Source of the DNA: Ferribacterium limneticum
GTDB lineage: Bacteria; Pseudomonadota; Gammaproteobacteria; Burkholderiales; Rhodocyclaceae
NCBI RefSeq assembly: GCF_020510625.1
Contig: NZ_CP075191.1
Coordinates: 4,007,501-4,071,500, forward strand
DNA length: 64,000 nt
Reading direction: 5' to 3'
Shown here: piece after piece, positions 17,286-25,486 of the stretch
Layout: each line of letters starts with the position of its first letter
How positions within the stretch are numbered: position 1 is the first letter of the stretch
Notes under the pieces: generated by a model
The model's input: the letters and a program-made list of their open reading frames with translations, nothing else
Told to the model about the DNA's origin: nothing
Databases searched by the model: none
Program-made: the position numbers and the translations under genes

Positions 17286-17699
17286 ATGAGGCGCAAGCCA
17301 GAAATGCCCATTGCCCTCGGCCTGGGCTGCGACCGCGGCACCCCGGCCACCACCATCGCCCGGTGCATCGCCGAGGCACTGGCCCTGGCCAAGGCCAGGC
17401 TGGCCGATGTGCGGGCTGTCGCCTCCATCGACCTCAAGGCTGACGAAATCGGGCTCGCCGAAGTCGCCCAAGCCAACGGCTGGCACATCCGCTTCTACCC
17501 CGCTACCGAGTTGGCAACGGTGGAGGTGCCGAACCCCTCCGCAACCGTCCGCAAATACACCGGCACGCCGTCCGTCTCCGAAGCGGCGGCGATTCTCGTC
17601 GCCGGCGCCGACCAGACCCATTTGATCATCGAAAAATACAAGCTGCGCGGCCAGGACGGCCGCAATGCCACCGTCTCCATTGCAAGGATTCCCCAATGA
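17286..17699 (+). CDS. cobE: CobE/CbiG C-terminal domain protein
   Basis: A 137-residue protein equal to the CobE/CbiG C-terminal domain: LGLGCDRGTPATTIARCIAEAL, VASIDLKADEIGLAEVA and TPSVSEAAAILVAGA are the known blocks. With the upstream 245-residue part it would rebuild a full CbiG in two chains. The ATG at 17304 (MPIALGLGC) is an alternative start. Its stop overlaps cobJ by ATGA. Confidence 0.88.
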   Translation: MRRKPEMPIALGLGCDRGTPATTIARCIAEALALAKARLADVRAVASIDLKADEIGLAEVAQANGWHIRFYPATELATVEVPNPSATVRKYTGTPSVSEAAAILVAGADQTHLIIEKYKLRGQDGRNATVSIARIPQ

Positions 17700-18688
17700 A
17701 TACCCCTGAAAACAGCACCGCCCAAACCGGCAAGATCATGCTCGTCGGCCTCGGCCCGGGCAGCAACGACCACCTGACCGCCCGCGCCCGGGCGGCGATT
17801 GCCGAGGCCGATACCATCATCGGCTACGTCACCTACATCCGCCTGGTCGCCGATCTGGTGGCCGGCAAGGAGGTGATCAAGAAGTCGATGACCGAGGAGC
17901 TCGACCGCGCCATCGAGGCGCTGGACCGAGCCCGCCAGGGCAAGAAGGTGGCACTGATTTCATCCGGCGATGCCGGCGTGTACGGCATGGCCGGGCCGAC
18001 CTTCGAGGTGCTGTTCCAGGCCGGGTGGACGCCCGACTCGGACATCGAGGTCGAAATCGTGCCCGGTGCTTCGGCGCTGAACACCTGCGCCGCGCTGGTC
18101 GGCGCACCGCTGACCCATGATTTCTGCGCCATTTCGCTGTCCGACCTGCTGACACCGTGGCCGACCATCGCCCGCCGCCTCGACGCCGTGGCCTACGCCG
18201 ATTTCGTCGTCGCGTTGTACAACCCGAAGAGCGGCCGCCGCACCCAGCAGATCGTCGAGGCCCAGCGCCTCTTCCTGCGCCACCGCGATCCGCAGACGCC
18301 GGTCGCCATCGTCAAGTCCGGCTATCGCCCCAAGCAGCGCATCGAATTCACCACCCTGGACAAGATGGCCGAAGCTGACATCGGCATGCTGTCGACGGTG
18401 CTGATCGGCAATTCCAACACCTTCATCAAGCACGGCCTGATGGTCACGCCGCGCGGCTACGCCAACAAGTACGCGGTAGAGGATGGCGAACGCAACACGC
18501 ATGCCGGCGAACAAGCCGGCCGTTCGCTGTCCACCGGCCTCAACGGCTGGATGGCGGCCATCCAGCAGAGCGGCAGGAGCGCCGCCGAACTGGCCGCCGA
18601 ATACCGCCTGCCGGAGGATTACATCGCCGCCGTGCTGCAGACCGAACTGCCGCCGGAAGGCGAGGAGGCCACGGCCGAAAACGGCTGA
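17696..18688 (+). CDS. cobJ: Precorrin-3B C17-methyltransferase (CobJ/CbiH) with C-terminal extension
   Basis: A 330-residue SAM-dependent methylase that methylates C17 and drives ring contraction. LVGLGPGSNDHLTARARAA, ISSGDAGVYGMAGP and VPGASALNTCAALVGAPLTHDFC are diagnostic. Classical CbiH is about 240 residues; the last ~75 here (after VTPRGYANKYAVEDGE) form a helical, Ala/Glu-rich extension (GWMAAIQQSGRSAAELAAEY) of unknown role. It closes the second riboswitch unit. Confidence 0.92.
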   Translation: MNTPENSTAQTGKIMLVGLGPGSNDHLTARARAAIAEADTIIGYVTYIRLVADLVAGKEVIKKSMTEELDRAIEALDRARQGKKVALISSGDAGVYGMAGPTFEVLFQAGWTPDSDIEVEIVPGASALNTCAALVGAPLTHDFCAISLSDLLTPWPTIARRLDAVAYADFVVALYNPKSGRRTQQIVEAQRLFLRHRDPQTPVAIVKSGYRPKQRIEFTTLDKMAEADIGMLSTVLIGNSNTFIKHGLMVTPRGYANKYAVEDGERNTHAGEQAGRSLSTGLNGWMAAIQQSGRSAAELAAEYRLPEDYIAAVLQTELPPEGEEATAENG

Positions 18689-18697
18689 TTTTTTCAC

Positions 18698-18723
18698 CCT
18701 TGCCAGCGTCCGGCCTGGCAAGG
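18698..18723. other. Perfect 9-bp hairpin after cobJ
   Basis: CCTTGCCAG and CTGGCAAGG pair around an 8-base loop, ten bases after the cobJ stop. No T run follows on the + strand, so it is not a canonical terminator; it may protect the 3' end of the transcript. Confidence 0.45.
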
Positions 18724-18751
18724 CTCAGGCAATACCGCCGGACACCCGCAA

Positions 18752-19030
18752 CAGGTGCTTACAGCCTCAAGGGCTGTGGGTGAAACGGGAACGGGGTGCG
18801 CGACCCACGCGGTCGCAATGCCCCGGCTGCCCCCGCAACGGTAAGCGAGTGCGGACGCGCCATCAGGCCACTGGGAGATTGATCCCTGCCGCATTGGAAT
18901 GAAACACGAAGACGAACCGAAGGCAGTGCGATTGCACGACGAGGTGAAGTCGACAAAGTGTCATTTCGATGCGGCAGGGATCGCCCGGGAAGGCGACGCG
19001 TCAAGACTTGCCAGCCCGGAGACCGGCCTG
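18752..19030 (+). ncRNA. Cobalamin riboswitch 3 with large stem insertion
   Basis: The core matches the other two leaders: GGTGAAACGGGAACGGGGTGC near 18778, GGCTGCCCCCGCAACGGTAAG near 18826, CATCAGGCCACTGGG near 18861, GGGAAGGCGACGCGTCAAG near 18987 and AGCCCGGAGACCGGCCT ending near 19029. Between the CACTGGG block and GGGAAGGC it carries about 100 extra nt, whose ends GATCCCTGCCGCAT (18881-18894) and ATGCGGCAGGGATC (18969-18982) pair perfectly. Riboswitch 1 has only a few loop bases here. It controls the TonB-dependent receptor 135 bases downstream. Confidence 0.92.
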
Positions 19031-19165
19031 TCGCGTCGTACTGCCCGCTTGACGGAGCAGTGTTTTCAAACTGACTGTCTGCGGGGATGCGGATGGCAGC
19101 GATCCTGGGCACCGTGTGCGCAGGGCGCAGCGATCCGTGGCAGGCAGTCGTGACTGGAGCAGTCC

Positions 19166-21280
19166 ATGCGACACCCACATTTCACCTTTTGGCAGCATTC
19201 GTTTCTTACCCTCACCCTGACGGTTGGCGGTCTCGCCCACGCCGCCGGCATGCCAACCCTGCAGGAAGTCACCGTCAGCAGCGGCCAGCACGACCTGACC
19301 GGTGTTGCCGACTCGGCCACCGAAGGCACAGTCACCGCCAGACAGCTCACCAACCGGCCGCTGCTGCGCCCAGCCGAAGCGCTGGAAACCGTGCCCGGCA
19401 TGATCGTCACCCAGCACTCCGGTGACGGCAAGGCCAACCAGTATTTCCTGCGCGGCTTCAATCTCGACCACGGCAGCGACTTCGCCAGTCACGTCATGGG
19501 CATGCCAGTCAATATGGCCAGCCACGCCCACGGCCAGGGTTACATGGACCTCAATTTCCTGATTCCCGAGCTGATCGGCAGCATCCAGTACCGCAAGGGC
19601 GTCTATGCGGCCGAGGATGGCGATTTCGCCACCACCGGCTCAGCGCGCATCGACTACCTGCGCAGGCTCGACCAGAGCTTCGTCGAACTCGGCATGGGCC
19701 AGCACAATTTCCGCCGCCTGCTCGCCGCCGGCGGACACAGCCTGGGCGACCTCAATCTGGTCGGCGCCATCGAGGTCGGCGGCTACGACGGCCCCTGGGA
19801 ACAACCGCAGAATCTCGAAAAACACAACGCCGTGCTGCGCCTGACCTCGGGCACCGCAGCCAACGGCTTCGCCCTGACTGGCATGGTCTACAAAGCCGAC
19901 TGGACGGCCACCGAGCATGTGCCGGAACGCGCCATCACCGGCGGCGAAATCGGTCGCTACGGCGCGCTGTCGCCAAGCGACGGCGGCCGCACGCACCGCC
20001 ACAGCCTGGCCGGCGATTGGGCACGCACCACCAACACCGGCGCCAGCAAGCTGAACCTCTACGTCATCGACTACGGCCTGAACTACTTTGCCAATCCGTC
20101 CGGCTACATCAACAGCCTGCAGGGCGACCAGCACGAACAGGCCGACGATCGCACGCTGTGGGGCGGCCAGGTCAAGCACAGCTGGTTCCTCGGGCCGCAA
20201 TGGCAGGACACCGAGCTGAGCCTCGGCACCCAATTTCGCCAGGACCGGATTGCCTCGGTCGGCCTGTACGCCACCGAGAACCGACAACGAACCAACACCA
20301 TCCGCGAGGATCGTATCCGCCAGACGGCGCTCGCCGTCCTGCTCGAAGCCCGCACCCAATGGACAGCTTGGCTGCGCAGCACGCTCGGCCTGCGCCGCGA
20401 CCAGATCGACGCCCGGGTCACACCGCTGGCCGGCCAGTTCAACATGAGCAACGGCGGGGACGCTTCGGCCGGACAGACCAGCCCGAAGCTCGGCCTGGTC
20501 TTCGGCCCCTTCGATCTGCTCGGCCCGACCGAGTTCTACGCCAACTGGGGGCACGGCTTCCACAGCAACGATGCACGCGGCGCCACGGCCCGCAGCAATC
20601 CGCAGGACGGCAGCGCCGTCGAGGCCGTGCCGCTGATCGTCAAGGCCAAGGGCAGCGAGCTGGGCCTGCGTACCACGCCACTCAAGGGCTGGCAGAGCAG
20701 CCTGTCGGTTTGGCAGATGGCCCTCGCCTCGGAACTCGTTTTCATCGGTGACGAGGGCATCACCGAGCCCAAGGGCGCCTCGCGCCGGCATGGCATCGAA
20801 TGGTCGAACTACATCACGCCGGCCGATGGCTGGATCATCGATGCCGACATCGCCTGGTCGCAGGCACGTTTCAAGGAGGCCAACCCGGACAACGGCGGTC
20901 GCCGCGTGCCTAACGCCATTCCGCTCACCGCCTCGCTCGGCCTCAGCGCCGACAGCGGCGGCACCTGGTTCGGCGGCCTGCGCCTGCGCTACCTCGGCGC
21001 CTATGCCTTGGAGGAAGCCGGAGAGCAGAAGTCTTCCGCTTTCTGGATGGCCAGCCTGAAGGCCGGCTACCGCATCACGCCTAAGCTGCAGATCACGCTC
21101 GACGTCCTCAATCTGTTCGACAAGAAAGCCAACGACATCGAATACTGGGGCGGCGCCTGCACCCGTAACGAAGCCTTGGCCGGCACCGGCGGCTGCGGCA
21201 CGGGCAGCGGCATCGACGGCCGCCTCCTGCACCCGCTGGAACCACGTACCTTACGCCTTGGCCTGCGGGCCAGCTTCTGA
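19166..21280 (+). CDS. TonB-dependent receptor under cobalamin riboswitch control
   Basis: A 704-residue outer-membrane receptor. It has a signal peptide (FLTLTLTVGGLAHAAG), a TonB-box-like LQEVTVSSG, a plug domain (RPAEALETVPGMIVTQHSG, NQYFLRGFNLDHGSDF) and a barrel ending in a classical LRLGLRASF with terminal Phe. It is only distantly similar to the BtuB at 3350. Control by a cobalamin riboswitch suggests it takes up a corrinoid, a corrinoid precursor or a cobalt chelate. The exact ligand is unknown. Confidence 0.87.
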   Translation: MRHPHFTFWQHSFLTLTLTVGGLAHAAGMPTLQEVTVSSGQHDLTGVADSATEGTVTARQLTNRPLLRPAEALETVPGMIVTQHSGDGKANQYFLRGFNLDHGSDFASHVMGMPVNMASHAHGQGYMDLNFLIPELIGSIQYRKGVYAAEDGDFATTGSARIDYLRRLDQSFVELGMGQHNFRRLLAAGGHSLGDLNLVGAIEVGGYDGPWEQPQNLEKHNAVLRLTSGTAANGFALTGMVYKADWTATEHVPERAITGGEIGRYGALSPSDGGRTHRHSLAGDWARTTNTGASKLNLYVIDYGLNYFANPSGYINSLQGDQHEQADDRTLWGGQVKHSWFLGPQWQDTELSLGTQFRQDRIASVGLYATENRQRTNTIREDRIRQTALAVLLEARTQWTAWLRSTLGLRRDQIDARVTPLAGQFNMSNGGDASAGQTSPKLGLVFGPFDLLGPTEFYANWGHGFHSNDARGATARSNPQDGSAVEAVPLIVKAKGSELGLRTTPLKGWQSSLSVWQMALASELVFIGDEGITEPKGASRRHGIEWSNYITPADGWIIDADIAWSQARFKEANPDNGGRRVPNAIPLTASLGLSADSGGTWFGGLRLRYLGAYALEEAGEQKSSAFWMASLKAGYRITPKLQITLDVLNLFDKKANDIEYWGGACTRNEALAGTGGCGTGSGIDGRLLHPLEPRTLRLGLRASF

Positions 21281-21288
21281 CCGCTTCC

Positions 21289-21370
21289 GTCATTGCCGCG
21301 AAAGCGGGAATCCAGGAGTAGCCTCCTGGTATTCGCTTCATCCATGGATTCCCGCTTACGCGGGAATGAC
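21289..21370. repeat. Dispersed palindromic repeat, copy 1
   Basis: GTCATTGCCGCGAAAGCGGG at the left and CCCGCTTACGCGGGAATGAC at the right form a large imperfect inverted repeat that includes ATCCAGGA/ and GGATTCCCGC segments. A related copy lies at 53491-53557. The layout resembles dRS3/Correia-type short repeats common between genes of betaproteobacteria. Confidence 0.65.
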
Positions 21371-21406
21371 CAATAATTCACCCTCTCGACCTATCCACTA
21401 GCCACC

Positions 21407-22690
21407 ATGCCTGCCTGTCCCACCCTCCTCATCGCCGCCCCCGCCTCTGGCCAGGGCAAGACGACCGTCACCGCCGCCCTGGCCCGCCTGCACGCCCGGC
21501 AGGGCCGGCGCGTCACCGTCTTCAAGTGCGGCCCTGATTTTCTCGACCCGCAGATTCACGCTTTCGCGTCGGGCCGCCCCTGTCAGAACCTCGACCTCGG
21601 CATGTGCGGCGAGGCCGACGCGCGCTGGCACCTGGCCCGCGCGGCAGCCGATTCCGACCTGATCCTGATCGAAGGCGTCATGGGCTTGTTCGACGGCGAA
21701 CCTTCTGCGGCAGACATCGCGCAACGCTTCGGCATCCCGGTCATGGCCCTGATCGATGCCGGCGCCATGGCCCAGACCTTCGGCGCCGTCGCGCACGGCC
21801 TGGCCACCTACCGCCCCGGCCTGCCCTTCGCCGGCGTGCTCGCCAACCGCGTCGCCAGCCCGCGCCATGCCGAGTTCCTGCACGGTAGCCTGCCGCCCGG
21901 CATGGGCTGGTTTGGCGCCTTGCCGAAAAGCCGCGACAGCCTGCCGGAGCGCCACCTTGGCCTGTTGCAGGCGGCCGAGATCGCCGACCTCGGCGAACGC
22001 CTCGACCGCCTGGCCGATGCACTGGCCACCAGCGCCAGCGTCGACCTGCCACCGCCGGTATTGTTTGAAGATTGCGCACCGCCGGCCATCCCGCCACTGC
22101 TCGCCGGCCAGCGCATTGCCATCGCCCGCGATGCCGCTTATGGCTTCATCTACCCGGCCAATCTGGAAACGCTGACCGCACTCGGCGCCGAACTGCGCTT
22201 TTTCTCCCCGACCGGCGGCGAGGAATTGCCCGAATGCGATGCAGTCTGGCTGCCCGGCGGCTACCCGGAATTGCACGCCGATGCCCTCAGCAACCACGCC
22301 GGCCTGTGGCAGGCACTGAAAAGCCATGTCGCAGCAGGCAAACCCCTGCTCGCCGAATGCGGCGGCATGATGAGCCTGTTCGAGGAAGTCATCGACAAGG
22401 CCGGTATCAGCCATCGCTTCGGCGGGCTGCTGCCCGGCCGCTCGGTCATGCAGCAACGCCTGGCGGCCCTCGGCACCCAGTTCGCCGAACTCCCCGAGGG
22501 GCGGCTGTCCGGCCATACCTTCCATTACTCGAAGAGCGAAACCCCGCTCGCCCCGCTGCTTCGCGCCCAGACGGCAGACGGACGCGAGGGCGAAGCCATC
22601 TATCGACAAAACAGACTGACGGCCTCTTATGTGCACTTCTACTTTCCATCCAATCCAGTAGCCACCGCAGCCCTGTTCAATCGCCTCTGA
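21407..22690 (+). CDS. cobB: Cobyrinate a,c-diamide synthase (CobB/CbiA)
   Basis: A 427-residue amidotransferase that amidates the a and c side chains of (hydrogeno/cobalt) cobyrinate using glutamine and ATP. The N-terminal dethiobiotin-synthetase-like domain has the P-loop PASGQGKTTVTAAL and FKCGPDFLDP; the C-terminal class I glutaminase domain has LLAECGGMMSL with the nucleophile Cys and a late HFYFPSNP region with the catalytic His. It follows the receptor after the repeat at 21289-21370, so it may or may not share riboswitch control. Confidence 0.93.
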   Translation: MPACPTLLIAAPASGQGKTTVTAALARLHARQGRRVTVFKCGPDFLDPQIHAFASGRPCQNLDLGMCGEADARWHLARAAADSDLILIEGVMGLFDGEPSAADIAQRFGIPVMALIDAGAMAQTFGAVAHGLATYRPGLPFAGVLANRVASPRHAEFLHGSLPPGMGWFGALPKSRDSLPERHLGLLQAAEIADLGERLDRLADALATSASVDLPPPVLFEDCAPPAIPPLLAGQRIAIARDAAYGFIYPANLETLTALGAELRFFSPTGGEELPECDAVWLPGGYPELHADALSNHAGLWQALKSHVAAGKPLLAECGGMMSLFEEVIDKAGISHRFGGLLPGRSVMQQRLAALGTQFAELPEGRLSGHTFHYSKSETPLAPLLRAQTADGREGEAIYRQNRLTASYVHFYFPSNPVATAALFNRL

Positions 22691-22790
22691 AACTTCGATT
22701 TTTTGGAACAGTTAAGCAGGGACAAGATAATTTTTCAGCAACAGTAAACCGCTACACTACAAGTCGTAACTTTTCCACCCGGAGACAAAC

Positions 22791-23666
22791 ATGAAGAATT
22801 TCGTAATGATGGCCGCGGCGCTGGTGCTCGGCTTCACGTTGCAAATCAATGATGCCGAAGCCAAGCGCCTCGGCGGTGGCAGTTCCGCTGGCATGCAGCG
22901 CCAGTCGGTCGCCCCGAGCAAATCCACCACCGCCGCACCAGCCCAGCAGCAGAATGCTGCTCCGGCTGCCGCCCCGCAAGCTCAGCCGAAGCGTTCCTGG
23001 ATGGGCCCGCTGGCTGGTCTGGCCGCCGGTCTTGGCCTGGCCGCCCTGGCTTCGCACTTCGGCTTTGGCGAAGGCCTGGCCAACTTCATGATGATGGCCC
23101 TGTTGGCCATGGTCGTGATCGGCGTCATCGGCTATTTCATGCGCAAGAAGGCAGCGGCAGCCCAGCAAGGCGGCATGCAGTACGCCGGTGCCGGCGCCAA
23201 CTACGGCGCCAACGCGCCGCGTGAGCCGGACTTCATTCCGGCCGGCGGTTCCGCTGCCGCTCCGATAGCCAACGCAACGACCAGCGGCAATATCCCCGCT
23301 GATTTCGATGTCGAAGGCTTCGTCCGCAACGCCAAGGTCAACTTCATCCGCCTGCAGGCCTCCAACGATGCCGGCAATCTCGACGATATCCGCGAATTCA
23401 CCTCGCCGGAAATGTTTGCCGAGATCAAGATGGGCATGGCCGAGCGTGGCAACGCCAAGCAAGAGACCGATGTCGTCCAACTCAATGGCGAAGTGCTCGA
23501 TGTGGCGACCGAAACCAGTCGCTATGTGGTCAGCATCCGTTTCACCGGACTGATTCGCGAAGAGAAAGATGCACCAGCTGCACCGTTCGACGAGATCTGG
23601 CACATGACCAAGCCAACCGACAACAGCCGCGGCTGGGTGCTGGCCGGAATCCAGCAGGTCCAGTAA
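22791..23666 (+). CDS. Tim44-like domain protein, membrane-anchored
   Basis: A 291-residue protein with an N-terminal signal/anchor (MMAAALVLGFTLQI), a Gln/Ala-rich linker, two adjacent hydrophobic segments (LAGLAAGLGLAALASHFGF and MMMALLAMVVIGVIGYFM) and a C-terminal Tim44-like (TIM44/MBA1, NTF2-like) domain starting near DFDVEGFVRNAKVNFIRLQ and ending with WVLAGIQQ. Bacterial Tim44-like proteins are inner-membrane proteins of unclear function. The ATG has GGAGA upstream at 22781-22785. A strong terminator follows. Confidence 0.85.
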   Translation: MKNFVMMAAALVLGFTLQINDAEAKRLGGGSSAGMQRQSVAPSKSTTAAPAQQQNAAPAAAPQAQPKRSWMGPLAGLAAGLGLAALASHFGFGEGLANFMMMALLAMVVIGVIGYFMRKKAAAAQQGGMQYAGAGANYGANAPREPDFIPAGGSAAAPIANATTSGNIPADFDVEGFVRNAKVNFIRLQASNDAGNLDDIREFTSPEMFAEIKMGMAERGNAKQETDVVQLNGEVLDVATETSRYVVSIRFTGLIREEKDAPAAPFDEIWHMTKPTDNSRGWVLAGIQQVQ

Positions 23667-23683
23667 GCACCGGACCCTGAACA

Positions 23684-23720
23684 AAGCCGGCAGGAGCTTA
23701 TGCTCTTGCCGGCTTTTTTT
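23684..23720 (+). terminator. Rho-independent terminator after the Tim44-like gene
   Basis: AAGCCGGCA...TGCCGGCTT arms with an inner GAGC/GCTC pairing form a long stem, followed by a run of seven T (23714-23720). It ends the Tim44-like transcript and separates it from the YidD-like gene. Confidence 0.9.
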
Positions 23721-23746
23721 CGCCCCCATTTCCGGAAAGAGTGGCC

Positions 23747-24157
23747 ATGAAAGCACTTGCCCTCGCTGCCATCCGGCGCTATCAGCGCCACCTTTCGCCG
23801 CCCAAAGGCTACTGCTGCGCCTATCGTCATCACACTGGCCGGGCTGGCTGTTCAGAACTCGGCTATCGCGCCATCCGCCGCCTCGGCCTGTGGCGCGGCC
23901 TGCTTGTCTTGCGCATTCGCCTGAACCGTTGCGGCATGGTCCATCGCCGTTACACGCGGAACAGATTGGCGCTGGCTGGCCAGGCTGGATTCTGCGATTG
24001 CGGCTGTGACCTGCCCTGCGATCTGGATGCTGGAAGCGCATGCGACCCTGCCGGCAATCTGCCGTGCGACTGCGGACTGGACTGGGGAAAAAGGGACAAA
24101 CAGGAAGACGACAAAACCATCGGCATGTCCCACAACAAACAGCCGCATGCCATTTAA
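23747..24157 (+). CDS. Divergent YidD-like protein with Cys-rich tail
   Basis: A 136-residue protein whose first ~75 residues match the YidD (membrane protein insertion efficiency factor) pattern: an amphipathic N-terminus, RRYQRHLSPPKGYCCAYRHH, GCSELGYRAIRRLGLWRGL and IRLNRC. The remaining ~60 residues form an unusual tail with many Cys and Asp (FCDCGCDLPCD, LPCDCGLDWG). Canonical YidD is about 70-100 residues and sits near rnpA/yidC, so this is a paralogue. ATG 23747 has GGAAAGAG upstream. Confidence 0.72.
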   Translation: MKALALAAIRRYQRHLSPPKGYCCAYRHHTGRAGCSELGYRAIRRLGLWRGLLVLRIRLNRCGMVHRRYTRNRLALAGQAGFCDCGCDLPCDLDAGSACDPAGNLPCDCGLDWGKRDKQEDDKTIGMSHNKQPHAI

Positions 24158-24344
24158 ATTACGAATTGTTAAATTCATAAAACCAAATAATTGATTTTTA
24201 TAGTTTATTTATCATAAGCATCGCACTAGACTGGGATTTGAATTGTGGATATCCGTAATCGGCAGCAGCTCAAACCGGTGGAATAATCCGAAACCAATAT
24301 CTCCAGATCCGGTTGACCGGACAGCCCACTCACAAGGAACAGCG
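24158..24344. promoter_or_regulatory. AT-rich intergenic region
   Basis: The 187-base gap is clearly AT-richer than its surroundings between 24155 and 24220, with the small palindrome GAATT-GTTA-AATTC and TTGATTTTTATAG. It probably holds the promoter of the following binding protein; no well-spaced -35/-10 pair could be fixed. Confidence 0.35.
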
Positions 24345-25472
24345 ATGTCTTTCTCGATAGTCACGATGGCGCTTCGCCGCGCTTTGCCCGCGGTTTTTCT
24401 CGCCACACTCCTGAACAGCGCCAGCGCCAAGGATCTCCTGGTCGTTCAGGTCGCCCCCCTCTCCGGTCCGCAAGGGGTGACCGGGAAGGCTGTACAGGCC
24501 GGCGCCAAACTATATTTCGATCACATCAACGCCCAGGGCGGTATCGGCGGCAACCAGATTCGGCTGCTCAGCCGGGACGATGAAAACAAGCCGGAGGAAA
24601 CCGTTCGCCTGGTCAAGGAAAGCCTGGCCAACGAGCAACCGGTCGCTTTTCTCGGCTCGGTTGGCACCAACAACATCGAAGCGCTGATCCGCGACGGCAG
24701 CCTGGCGCGGGCCAATACGCCTTTGATCGGACCGCTTTCCGGCGCCAGTTCAATGATCGGCGCCCCGGCCACTTATGTGGTCAAAGCTACCTATCGTGAC
24801 GAAGTCGAAAGCTTGTTCAAGCAACTGGGTCAGACCGGGCAAAGCAAGGTCGGCTTGGTCTACCAGGATGACGGCATGGGCAAGGACGTGCTGAACAGTG
24901 CCGACAATGCAAGCAGCAAATACAGCATCCAATTGGTGGCGCGGGCCGGTTACGAGCGCAACACCCTGAAGGTCGAAAACGCAGTCGACAGCATGATCAA
25001 GGCGGCACCGCAATCGATCTTCCTCGGTGCGACGACGGCGGCAGCCATCGAATTTGTCCGCCAATACCGCCAGAAAGGCGGCGTCGCGACCATCTACGGC
25101 TTATCGATCATCGACACGCAGCAACTGCTGGCCAAGCTCGGCCCGGCGCTGGCGCGCGGCTACGCCTTCTCGGTCGTCATGCCGCTGGAGAGCAAGACGA
25201 CCTTGCCGCTGATCCGCGAATACGTCCGCCTCAAGGAAAGCGCCAAGGATGCCAACCTGACGGCGCGTTCGATCGAAGGCTTCATTGCCGCCAAGGCCCT
25301 GGTCAATGCGCTCAAGCAGGGCGGCGCCAGCGGGCCGGCGACGGCCAAAGCCCTGAGCGGCAGCAAATTCGACCTCGGCGGCTACACGCTGGATTTCACC
25401 TCCAGCAAGCGTACCGGCTCGACCTTCGTCGATTTCGCGATGATCGGCGACAACGGCCGCATCGTTCAGTAA
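24345..25472 (+). CDS. ABC transporter periplasmic binding protein (Leu/Ile/Val-type)
   Basis: A 375-residue periplasmic binding protein of the branched-chain amino acid/amide type (Peripla_BP_6). It has a signal peptide (LRRALPAVFLATLLNSASA) and LVVQVAPLSGPQGVTGKA, YFDHINAQGGIGG and IEGFIAAKALVNALK motifs. The ATG at 24345 has AAGGA upstream and places the signal peptide at the N-terminus. It stands alone with no permease or ATPase adjacent, so it may serve a transporter elsewhere or a sensor. Confidence 0.85.
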   Translation: MSFSIVTMALRRALPAVFLATLLNSASAKDLLVVQVAPLSGPQGVTGKAVQAGAKLYFDHINAQGGIGGNQIRLLSRDDENKPEETVRLVKESLANEQPVAFLGSVGTNNIEALIRDGSLARANTPLIGPLSGASSMIGAPATYVVKATYRDEVESLFKQLGQTGQSKVGLVYQDDGMGKDVLNSADNASSKYSIQLVARAGYERNTLKVENAVDSMIKAAPQSIFLGATTAAAIEFVRQYRQKGGVATIYGLSIIDTQQLLAKLGPALARGYAFSVVMPLESKTTLPLIREYVRLKESAKDANLTARSIEGFIAAKALVNALKQGGASGPATAKALSGSKFDLGGYTLDFTSSKRTGSTFVDFAMIGDNGRIVQ

Positions 25473-25486
25473 GCATTACCGCGAGG

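Noticed and set aside
17144..17443. A 99-codon frame spanning the repeat block between cbiG and cobE.
   Set aside because: Its sequence arises from a dispersed palindromic repeat and overlaps the well-supported cobE frame.
19640..21232. A 530-codon minus-strand frame.
   Set aside because: It mirrors the TonB-dependent receptor and shows no domain features.
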